From NCBI GenBank assembly GCA_963846505.1, contig CAWJWD010000004.1, positions 744,001 to 808,000 of the forward strand: DNA of 64,000 nucleotides. The letters run 5' to 3'. The notes beneath the pieces are model-generated. The model saw only the letters and a list, made by a program, of their open reading frames with translations, was not told the origin of the DNA and searched no databases. Of the stretch, positions 8,242 through 15,202 are shown one piece after another. Position 1 is the stretch's first letter; every line of letters begins with the position of its first letter. The translations under genes were made by a program, and so were the position numbers. The stretch comes from JACVRW01 sp963846505. GTDB lineage: Bacteria; Actinomycetota; Thermoleophilia; Solirubrobacterales; Thermoleophilaceae.

Positions 8242-9150
8242 CTATTTCCAGTCGACCGGTCCGGCGCTCAGCAGGTGGCTGCCGAGCGGCCGGCCGAGCA
8301 CGCGCTGCGCCTCGCGGGCGGCCTCGACCAGCTTGGCGAGGTCGATGCCCGTCTCGTAGCCCATCTCGTGCAGCATCGAGACGAGGTCCTCGCTGGCGAT
8401 GTTGCCGGTCGCACCCTTGGGCACCGGGCAGCCGCCGAGCTCGCCGAACGAGGACTCGAACGACGTCACGCCGGACTCGAGCGCGGCCAGCGCGTTGGCG
8501 AGGCCCTGCCCGCGCGTGTTGTGGAAGTGCGCGGTCAGCTGCACGCCGTCGCCGAGGCGCGCGGCGGCCGCCTCGAAGAAGCCGCGAACCTGGACGGGGT
8601 TGGCCATGCCGGTCGTGTCGCCGAAGGCGATCTCCTCGCAGCCGGCCTCGATCAGCCGCTCGGCGATCGCGAACACCCGCTCCTCGGGGACGTGGCCCTC
8701 GTACGGACAGCCGAACGCGGTCGAGATCACGCCCTCGCAGCCCAGGCCCTCGTCGCCGGCCCGCTCGACGACCCGCTCCAGCCCGGCCAGCGACTCCTCG
8801 ATCGAGCGGTTGACGTTCTTGCGGTTGTGCGTCTCGCTGGCCGAGAGGAAGACGTCGATCTCGTCGAAGCGGTCGCGCAGCTCGAGCGCGTTGTCGAGCC
8901 CGCGCTCGTTGGGGACCAGGACGGTGACCGCCACGTCGTCGGGAATCTCGGCGCGACGCAAGACCTCGGCGGCGTCGGCCAGTTGGGGGATCACGTCCGG
9001 CCGCACGAAGCTCGTCACCTCGAGCCGGTGCAGCCCCGTGCGCGCGAGCAGCTCCACGAGCCGGACCTTGTCGTCGGTGGCGATCACCTCGGGCTCGTTC
9101 TGGAAGCCGTCGCGCGGCCCGACCTCGCGGATGTCGATCATGGCGTCCAT
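8242..9150 (-). CDS. Hydroxymethylglutaryl-CoA lyase
   Basis: This protein of about 302 residues is a DRE-TIM metallolyase. VGPRDGFQNEP at the N-terminus holds the catalytic Arg-Asp, GDTTGMANP is the middle motif, and ELGGCPVPKGATGN carries the catalytic cysteine loop (usually GLGGCP). It cleaves HMG-CoA to acetoacetate and acetyl-CoA, linking leucine breakdown to the acetoacetyl-CoA synthetase at 1.2 kb. ATG9150 is nearer the TAGGCC box at 9164-9169; ATG9141 gives the conventional MIDIREVGPRDG start. Divergent from npdG. Confidence 0.85.
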   Translation of the reverse strand: MDAMIDIREVGPRDGFQNEPEVIATDDKVRLVELLARTGLHRLEVTSFVRPDVIPQLADAAEVLRRAEIPDDVAVTVLVPNERGLDNALELRDRFDEIDVFLSASETHNRKNVNRSIEESLAGLERVVERAGDEGLGCEGVISTAFGCPYEGHVPEERVFAIAERLIEAGCEEIAFGDTTGMANPVQVRGFFEAAAARLGDGVQLTAHFHNTRGQGLANALAALESGVTSFESSFGELGGCPVPKGATGNIASEDLVSMLHEMGYETGIDLAKLVEAAREAQRVLGRPLGSHLLSAGPVDWK

Positions 9151-9183
9151 TCTGCCGACCGCGGGCCTACCACCGCGCTCCGT

Positions 9184-9189
9184 TAGGGT
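9184..9189 (+). promoter_or_regulatory. -10 box of npdG
   Basis: TAGGGT lies 9 bases before ATG9199, in keeping with a leaderless or nearly leaderless transcript. Confidence 0.5.
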
Positions 9190-9198
9190 GGCCGGCCG

Positions 9199-9870
9199 AT
9201 GGAGACCATCCCGATCATCGGCGGCACGGGGGCGCTCGGCTTCGGCCTCGCCGCCCGCCTGACCCGCGCCGGCGTGCCCGTCGCGATCGGCTCGCGCGAC
9301 GCCGGGCGTGCGGAGGAAGCCGCCGGGCGCCTGCCAGCGGGCCTCGCCGAGGGCTTCGAGAACGCCGAGGCCGCACAGCGCGGCCCGATCGTGATCCTGA
9401 CCGTGCCCTTCCGCTCCCAGTCGGAGACGCTGACGAACCTGAAGCAGGCCCTGAGCGAGGGTCAGATCCTCGTCGACGCCACGGTCCCGCTGGCCGCGGC
9501 GGTGTCCGGCAAGGCCACCCGCCTGCTGGGCGTGCCGCAGGGCTCGGCCGCCGAGCAGGCGCAGGAGATGGCGCCCGAGGGTGTGACGGTCGTCTCGGCC
9601 TTCCACACGATCAGCGCCGCCACGCTCGGCGACCTCGACCACCAGCTCGACGAGGACGTGCTGATCGCCGGCGACAAGAAGGAGCCCAAGGCGCGGGTGG
9701 CGGAGATCGTGCGCGCGATCGTCGGGCTGCGACCGGTCGACTGCGGCCGGCTCGAGCTGGCGCGCATGATCGAGGGCATCACGCCGCTGCTGATCTCGAC
9801 CAACATCCGCAACAAGACCCACGCTGGCGTGAAGCTCACCGGCATTCCGGAGGACTACTGGGAGCGGTAG
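9199..9870 (+). CDS. npdG: NADPH:coenzyme F420 oxidoreductase
   Basis: The protein has 223 residues and an N-terminal dinucleotide-binding motif GGTGALGFGLA at 9-19, followed by GSRDAGRAEEAA, which contacts the NADP phosphate. This is the F420-dependent NADP reductase family, moving hydride between NADPH and F420 in the cytosol. It heads the F420 cluster: cofD begins inside its last codons, and cofC and cofE follow on the same strand. The direction of the reaction in this organism cannot be told. Confidence 0.88.
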   Translation: METIPIIGGTGALGFGLAARLTRAGVPVAIGSRDAGRAEEAAGRLPAGLAEGFENAEAAQRGPIVILTVPFRSQSETLTNLKQALSEGQILVDATVPLAAAVSGKATRLLGVPQGSAAEQAQEMAPEGVTVVSAFHTISAATLGDLDHQLDEDVLIAGDKKEPKARVAEIVRAIVGLRPVDCGRLELARMIEGITPLLISTNIRNKTHAGVKLTGIPEDYWER

Positions 9871-10764
9871 CGCTGCTCTCCGGCGGCACCGGCGGGGCCA
9901 AGCTCGCCCGCGGCCTGCTGGACGTGGCGGACGAGCTCACGGTGATCGCCAACACCGGGGACGACGGCGAGTTCTACGGCGTCCACGTCGCGCCGGACCC
10001 GGACCTGATCACCTACTGGCTCGCGGACGCGATCGACCCGCAGGGCTGGGGTCTGCGCGACGACACGTGGCAGGTGATGGACGCGCTCCGCGCCGCCGGC
10101 CGCGACGTCTGGTTCAACCTCGGCGACCGCGACCTCGCCGCCTGTCTGCTGCGCACCGAGCTGCTGCGCGCCGGGCGGCGGCTGACCGAGGCGCATGCGG
10201 CGGTGGTCGAGGCCCACGGAGTGCCCGCGGAGGTGCTGCCGATGTGCGACGAGCCGGTCCCGACCCTGGTGCGCTACCGCGGCGAGCTGATCAGCTTCCA
10301 GGAGTACTCCATCCGCGAGCGCCCGGCCGGTCCGCCGGAGGGCGTCGAGTTCCTCGGCATCGAGCGGGCAAGCCCGACGCCCGAGGTGCTGGACGCGCTC
10401 GCATGCGCCGAGGCGATCGTGATCGGCCCCTCGAACCCGGTGATCTCCATCGGGCCGATCCTCGCCGTGCCGGGCATGCGCGACGCGCTGACGTCGGCGG
10501 CCGCACCGGTGGTGATGGTGAGCCCGTTCGTCGGGGGCGAGGTGCTCAAGGGGCCGACGGCCGCCTTCTGCGACCAGGCCGGCATCGAGCCGGACGCGGC
10601 GGGCGTGGCGCGCGCCTACGAGGACGTCATCGACGGCGTGGTGGCCGACGAGCCGGTCAGCCGCTGGCCGACGCTCGAGAATCCCCACGCGCATGGACAC
10701 GGCCGAGGACCGGCGGCAGGTCGCCGATCAGACGTTGGAGTTCGCCCGCTCGCTGGCCCGCTGA
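9858..10764 (+). CDS. cofD: CofD, 2-phospho-L-lactate/enolpyruvyl transferase (apparent frameshift)
   Basis: CofD transfers the phosphoacyl group from its GDP carrier to FO to build F420-0. The N-terminus LLSGGTGGAKLARGL, then NTGDDGEFYGVHVAPD, LGDRDLA and VIGPSNPVISIGPIL are diagnostic. The frame breaks at 10683-10686, where CCCC should probably be CCC. After the shift, MDTAEDRRQVADQTLEFARS and the stop at 10762-10764 complete a normal C-terminus. No usual start codon precedes the SGGTGG motif. CTG9858, overlapping npdG after GGAGGA, is the best guess; the next ATG (9924) would delete the motif. It is either a sequencing error or a recent mutation. Confidence 0.82.
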
Positions 10765-10854
10765 GGCTCCGCGGCACGGCGGCCGGCGTCGAAGACGCGG
10801 GACTTTGCGTGGGGCGCGAGTGCCTCCCCCCGTTCCGCGATCACGACAGAGGAG

Positions 10855-10860
10855 TAGGGT
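10855..10860 (+). promoter_or_regulatory. Possible -10 box of cofC
   Basis: TAGGGT ends 11 bases before ATG10872, in the 107-base gap after cofD. It suggests cofC can be transcribed on its own with a very short leader. Confidence 0.4.
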
Positions 10861-10871
10861 CGATCACGCCG

Positions 10872-11573
10872 ATGCGCACGATCGCGATCCTGCCCGTCAA
10901 GAGCTTCGACGCCGCCAAGCAGCGTCTCGGCGGGCTGCTGGGCACCGGCTCGCGCCAGGCGCTGGCGCTGGCGATGTTCTCGGACGTGCTCGGCTCGCTG
11001 CGGCACGTGCCGGGTCTCGACGCGGTTGCCGTGGTGACGGCGGATCGCGTCGCCGAGGCGGCCGCGCTCGGCGAGCGCGTCCAGGTGCTGCGCGACACCG
11101 AGCAGGCGGGCCAGTCGCCCGCGGCGCTGATCGGCATCCGCTACGCCCTGGCCGCCGCCTACGACCGCGTGCTGCTCGTGCCCGGCGACACGCCGCTGCT
11201 CGACCCGGCCGAGGTCGGCGCACTGCTCACCGGCGGCGCGGAGCGCGAGCTCGGCGTGGTGATCGTCTCCGACCGCCACGGCACCGGCACGAACGCGCTG
11301 CTGCTCTCGCCGCCGGACGCGATCGAGCCCAGCTTCGGACCGGGCAGCTTCGAGCGTCACGTCGGCCTGGCCGAGGCCGCCGGCGTCGCCCATGCCGCCG
11401 AGCACGTGCCGTCGCTGATGCACGACGTCGACACGCCCGAGGACCTGTCCGCGCTCGCCGCAGTCCTCGACGGCCGCCGCGGCCAAGCCGCCTCGACGCG
11501 CGGCGCCCTGCGCCAGCTCGACCGCTCACAGGCGCGCGGCAGCGAAGCGGCCACCGCCCGCGCGCCCGCCTGA
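10872..11573 (+). CDS. cofC: CofC/FbiD, phospholactate or phosphoenolpyruvate guanylyltransferase
   Basis: This 233-residue nucleotidyltransferase has ILPVKSFDAAKQRLGG at the N-terminus, VPGDTPLLDP as the metal-binding region and DRHGTGTNALLL, all typical of CofC. It activates 2-phospholactate (archaea) or phosphoenolpyruvate (actinobacteria, FbiD) with GTP for CofD. The last 30 residues are a low-complexity Ala/Arg tail. Start ATG10872. It sits between cofD and cofE. Confidence 0.87.
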   Translation: MRTIAILPVKSFDAAKQRLGGLLGTGSRQALALAMFSDVLGSLRHVPGLDAVAVVTADRVAEAAALGERVQVLRDTEQAGQSPAALIGIRYALAAAYDRVLLVPGDTPLLDPAEVGALLTGGAERELGVVIVSDRHGTGTNALLLSPPDAIEPSFGPGSFERHVGLAEAAGVAHAAEHVPSLMHDVDTPEDLSALAAVLDGRRGQAASTRGALRQLDRSQARGSEAATARAPA

Positions 11574-11701
11574 ACGATCGCTTTCGGTACGCGTAGGACC
11601 AGCCGCGCGAACGCTCACCGCGCACGACCTGAACGACCTTCTCCCGTCCGCACGGCGCCTGCTGGACGAGACGTCCGCTCCGCGACCCTGGCGACGCCGC
11701 A

Positions 11702-11707
11702 TAGGCT
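11702..11707 (+). promoter_or_regulatory. -10 box of cofE
   Basis: TAGGCT ends 6 bases before GTG11714. It supports that start and a leaderless mRNA. The 140-base gap before cofE holds no other recognised element. Confidence 0.5.
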
Positions 11708-11713
11708 GCCGCT

Positions 11714-12472
11714 GTGCCCCCTCCCGGACTCACGTGCTTGGCGCTGACCTCGCTTCCCGAGGTCCGGCCCGGCGACGACCTCGCGGCCCTGCTCGCAAAG
11801 GTGGCGCCCGACGATCTCGCGTCGGGCGACGTGCTCGTGGTCGCGCACAAGGTCGTCTCGAAGGCCGAGGGACGGGTGCGGCGCCTCGACGAGATCGCTC
11901 CCGGCGAGCGCGCTCGCGCTATCGCCGACGAGCACGGCAAGGACGCGCGGCTGGTGCAGGCGGTGCTGGACGAGTCGGCCGAGCTGCTGCGCGCCGAGCA
12001 CGGGGTGCTGATCAGCGTCACCCACCACGGCTTCGTCTGCGCGAACGCCGGCGTCGACCAGTCGAACGCGGGCGGCGCGGACGAGCTGGTGCTGCTGCCC
12101 GAGGACCCGGACGCGTCCGCACGACGACTGCGGGAGGGCATCGAGGCCCTGCGCGGCGTGCGGCCGGCGGTGATCGTCACGGACTCCTTCGGGCGTGCCT
12201 GGCGCATCGGACAGACCGACGTCGCGATCGGGATCGCCGGCCTGCAGCCGGTCGAGGACTGGGGCGGGCGGCCTGACGCCGATGGGCGCGACCTGCGCGT
12301 GACGTCGATCGCGATCGCCGACGCGGCCGCCGGCGCGGCCGACCTCGCCCGGGCCAAGGACTCGCGCCAACCGGCGGTGCTGGTGCGGGGGCTGGAGCGC
12401 TACGTCACGACCGAGCACGGTCCCGGTGCAGCCACGCTGCGACGCCCGCCCGAGCTCGACCTCTTCCGCTGA
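11714..12472 (+). CDS. cofE: CofE, coenzyme F420:L-glutamate ligase
   Basis: The protein has 252 residues. ALTSLPEVRPGDDL at the start, VVAHKVVSKAEGR, and DSFGRAWRIGQTDVAIGIAG are CofE hallmarks. It adds glutamates to F420-0 with GTP. The length matches stand-alone CofE; the C-terminal FMN nitroreductase domain of mycobacterial FbiB (about 200 more residues) is absent. GTG11714 is supported by the -10 box 6 bases upstream. The stop is adjacent to the convergent YrbE permease gene, with no gap. Confidence 0.88.
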   Translation: MPPPGLTCLALTSLPEVRPGDDLAALLAKVAPDDLASGDVLVVAHKVVSKAEGRVRRLDEIAPGERARAIADEHGKDARLVQAVLDESAELLRAEHGVLISVTHHGFVCANAGVDQSNAGGADELVLLPEDPDASARRLREGIEALRGVRPAVIVTDSFGRAWRIGQTDVAIGIAGLQPVEDWGGRPDADGRDLRVTSIAIADAAAGAADLARAKDSRQPAVLVRGLERYVTTEHGPGAATLRRPPELDLFR

Positions 12473-13297
12473 TCACTTGACGATCAGGATGTCTGGATGC
12501 GTGGCAAGCACGAACTGGGTGAACACGTAGTTGAACGCGAACACGATCAGCAGCGTGATCACCACTCCCTGGTTGACCGCGCGCCCGACGCCCTCCGCGC
12601 CGCCGGAGGCGGTCATGCCCTTGTAGCAGGAGACGATCGCGATGATCGCTCCGAAGAGCGTCGTCTTCAGCAGCGACGCCCAGAGCTCGGTCGTGGTGGC
12701 GTTGTTGAGGATCGTGGCGAAGAACGGTCCCAGCGGCGCCTCGAAGGTCACCGTCGTCAAGATCCCGCCGAGGAGGCCCGCAAGGATGGCGAAGGCGTTG
12801 AAGAGCCCCGTCACGACCATCAGCGCCAGGAAGCGCGGCACGACCAGGTTCTTGATCGGATCCACGCCCAGCACCTGCAGCGCGTCCAGCTCCTCGCGGA
12901 TCTTGCGCGCCCCGAGATCCGCCGTGATCGCGGTCCCTCCGACGCCCGCGAGGATGATCGCCGAGATGTTCGGCGCACCCTCGCGGATCACGCCCAAGAC
13001 GAAGAAGCCACCGAGACGGTCCAGCGAGCCGAACAGCTCGAGGAAGCCACCCGCCTGCAACCCAAGCGCCCCGTACGAGAAGCACATCATCGAGAGCGTC
13101 AGCGGCAGCCAGCAGACCTTGAGCAGGAACAGGAACTGCTGCACGAACTCCCCGCCGTAGACGTAGGGCGGGCGCACGGTGCTGACCAGCGTCTTGCCGG
13201 TCAGGATCATCAGATCCCCGACCTGCTCCAACTGGCCCTTCGCCGGGAGGTATGCGCGGGAGCCGAGCTTGCCGATGTTCTCCGCGCGCGTGGCCAT
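12473..13297 (-). CDS. MlaE/YrbE-type ABC transporter permease (second of pair)
   Basis: This 274-residue permease has five or so membrane helices and the conserved GGTAITADLGARKIREELDALQVLG loop of MlaE/YrbE proteins. These permeases work with an Mkl/MlaF ATPase and Mce substrate-binding proteins to move lipids or sterols. It starts at ATG13297, directly after the stop of its partner. No mce gene or ATPase follows: the next gene is the convergent cofE. Confidence 0.85.
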   Translation of the reverse strand: MATRAENIGKLGSRAYLPAKGQLEQVGDLMILTGKTLVSTVRPPYVYGGEFVQQFLFLLKVCWLPLTLSMMCFSYGALGLQAGGFLELFGSLDRLGGFFVLGVIREGAPNISAIILAGVGGTAITADLGARKIREELDALQVLGVDPIKNLVVPRFLALMVVTGLFNAFAILAGLLGGILTTVTFEAPLGPFFATILNNATTTELWASLLKTTLFGAIIAIVSCYKGMTASGGAEGVGRAVNQGVVITLLIVFAFNYVFTQFVLATHPDILIVK

Positions 13298-14074
13298 CTA
13301 GCCGCCTATCGGCGCGCGTGGATTGGTGCCCCAGAAGATCTGGGTGCCCACCATCCCGACGAGATGGACCATCACGGTGTTGAGCACCATCGACTTCGCG
13401 GTCGCCGCCCCCACGCCCACGGGCCCGCCGCCGGCGGTGTAGCCGTAGTAGCAGCCGACGAGCACGATCACCGTCGACATCGCCATGCCCTTGATCAGGC
13501 TGAAGAACAGGTCTGGAGGGTTCTGGAACATCCAGAACAAGAGGAAGTAGCCGCCCTTCGACACCTCCCCCACTTGCACGACCACGGCTAAGTAGGAGCC
13601 GACGAAGCCGACGCCGACGGCGGCGACGTACATGAACGGGAGCACCAGCCAAGCCGCGAGCAGGCGCGTCGCGCACAGGAAGACGAGCGAGTCGATGCCC
13701 ATCACCTCGAGCGCGTCGATCTCGTCCGAGATCCGCATCGCCCCGATCTCCGCCACCAGGCCCGTGCCGACCTTCGCCGACATCATGTAGCCGAACGCGT
13801 ACGGCAGCACCTCGCGCAGGTCGCAGATCGCCGAGAACGATCCGCCGACCGCGGGCGAGCCGATCGAGCGACCGAAGTAGGCGCCCTCGATCCCGCAGGT
13901 GAGCCCGAGGAAGAAGGCCAGGCCCCAGATCACGACCGAGGAGCCGAGGATCAGGATGCCGGCCTGGCGCAGCGTCTCCCCGAAGAAGCGGAAGACGCGC
14001 AGGTTGAAGATGTCCCCGACGACGCGCGCCGAGAACTTGCCGATGTCGCCGAGGAGGGAGAGCGCTTGGGTCAC
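13298..14074 (-). CDS. MlaE/YrbE-type ABC transporter permease (first of pair)
   Basis: The 258-residue permease has the MlaE signature region VGTGLVAEIGAMRISDEIDA followed by MGIDSLVFLCATR. It is the usual first member of a YrbEA/YrbEB pair. GTG14074 is the start; TAGCAC lies 9 bases before it as a possible -10 box. It is divergent from a GntR regulator with a 50-base gap, so that regulator probably controls it. Substrate unknown; YrbE pairs near mce operons carry lipids. Confidence 0.83.
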   Translation of the reverse strand: MTQALSLLGDIGKFSARVVGDIFNLRVFRFFGETLRQAGILILGSSVVIWGLAFFLGLTCGIEGAYFGRSIGSPAVGGSFSAICDLREVLPYAFGYMMSAKVGTGLVAEIGAMRISDEIDALEVMGIDSLVFLCATRLLAAWLVLPFMYVAAVGVGFVGSYLAVVVQVGEVSKGGYFLLFWMFQNPPDLFFSLIKGMAMSTVIVLVGCYYGYTAGGGPVGVGAATAKSMVLNTVMVHLVGMVGTQIFWGTNPRAPIGG

Positions 14075-14082
14075 TGTTCTAC

Positions 14083-14094
14083 TGTGCTATCACA
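14083..14094. promoter_or_regulatory. Candidate GntR operator palindrome
   Basis: TGTG-CTAT-CACA is a 12-base palindrome in the 50-base gap between the YrbE pair and the divergent gntR gene. It overlaps the possible TAGCAC -10 box of the permease operon. It is placed where an autoregulating repressor would bind. No binding is shown. Confidence 0.4.
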
Positions 14095-14111
14095 CTTCGC
14101 ACACACCGCGC

Positions 14112-14117
14112 TACACT
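14112..14117 (+). promoter_or_regulatory. -10 box of gntR
   Basis: TACACT ends 7 bases before GTG14125, indicating a leaderless transcript and supporting that start. Confidence 0.5.
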
Positions 14118-14124
14118 CGTCGGC

Positions 14125-14712
14125 GTGAAGCTGTCGGTGGATCGTACGTCTCCGCTGCCCCTGGGGGCGCAGTTGGAGGCTTCCTTGCGAGCCGCGATCG
14201 ACGCCACCGAGCTCGTTCCGGGCGACCAACTGCCCAGTTTGCGACAGGTCGCGGCGGAGGCGGACGTCAACGTCAACACCGTGCGCGCGGTCTACGCCCG
14301 CCTGGAGGCCGCGGGCGTCGTCGCGACCGAGCAGGGGCGCGGCACGTTCGTCACGGCACCGAGCGCGCGCGTGCGGCGAGAGCTCCGCGAACAGATCGCA
14401 CGCCTCGAGCAGGAGCTGTCGCGACTGCCGCGACCGCACGAGGAACACGATTGGGCGCGAGCGACGACGACGGAACGGCCGCCGTCGAGCCCGTCCCGCC
14501 AGGGCGCGCGCATGCTCTCGACCGCCGATCTCGCCACGATTCGCGACGAGCTGCTGGTGCGACTGCATCAGCTCGACGATGCACGCGCCGAGGTGATGCG
14601 GGGCCTGGAGCAGCTGGAGCGCGCCGAGCCAGCTGCCCCGCCCGCTCCCCGGCCGACACGCCGCTCGAGCCCGACGCTCAGCGGCGCGCGCGTGCGCTGG
14701 GTCGGCGCCTAG
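14125..14712 (+). CDS. GntR-family transcriptional regulator (YtrA-like)
   Basis: This 195-residue protein has a GntR winged helix at about 10-75, with LPSLRQVAAEADVNVNTVRA as the recognition region and EQGRGTFV as the wing. The rest lacks a standard effector domain and instead has coiled-coil-prone and Arg/Pro-rich segments, as in short YtrA-type regulators that control ABC transporters. It is divergent from the YrbE permease pair, which is its probable target. Confidence 0.8.
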   Translation: MKLSVDRTSPLPLGAQLEASLRAAIDATELVPGDQLPSLRQVAAEADVNVNTVRAVYARLEAAGVVATEQGRGTFVTAPSARVRRELREQIARLEQELSRLPRPHEEHDWARATTTERPPSSPSRQGARMLSTADLATIRDELLVRLHQLDDARAEVMRGLEQLERAEPAAPPAPRPTRRSSPTLSGARVRWVGA

Positions 14713-14734
14713 CGCACGCGCAGGCCGGAGCGGA

Positions 14735-15127
14735 TCAGGACGCCATCGGGTCCGGCTGGCCGAGCTCGGTGAAGTCCCGTACCTCGTACGCCGAGCCCGG
14801 AACTCCGCCGATCACCAGGATGCGCATGCCCTCCGGCCCGGCGTAGACCTTGCGCTTGATGCCCGAGGGGACGTTGACGAGCACCTCGCCGTCGATCGGG
14901 AAGCGCTCGCCCTCGACGTCGAGCTCGCCGCTGCCGCGCAGGACCGCGTAGACCTCCTCCTGACCGTCCTCGGCGTGGTCGTGCTCGGGGTACTGGTCGG
15001 CGTTCGGCGGCAGGTCGATCACCTGCACTCCGAAGGCCGTCACCCCCAGCTCGGCGCGCGCCTTCTTGAACGCGCCGCGAAAGATCGCCTCCATGTCGTC
15101 GATGCGCTTGACGGTGTACGTGGCCAT
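14735..15127 (-). CDS. Cupin-domain protein
   Basis: The protein has 130 residues. The first cupin motif is visible as EHDHAEDGQEEVYAVLRG, with the His-x-His and Glu metal ligands, and the second as INVPSG-like VNVPSGIKRKVYAG. A single small beta barrel is expected. The function is open: isomerase, dioxygenase or sugar-binding cupins all look like this. ATG15127 is preceded by GGAGGA, a good ribosome binding site. It lies between gntR (convergent) and fbiC. Confidence 0.7.
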   Translation of the reverse strand: MATYTVKRIDDMEAIFRGAFKKARAELGVTAFGVQVIDLPPNADQYPEHDHAEDGQEEVYAVLRGSGELDVEGERFPIDGEVLVNVPSGIKRKVYAGPEGMRILVIGGVPGSAYEVRDFTELGQPDPMAS

Positions 15128-15202
15128 GCCGCACTCCTCCGGTCGAGTCAGTCCAGTGATGAAACCCTACGGAGGACGGGCGCGGCGTGCGCCGCTCGGC
15201 TG

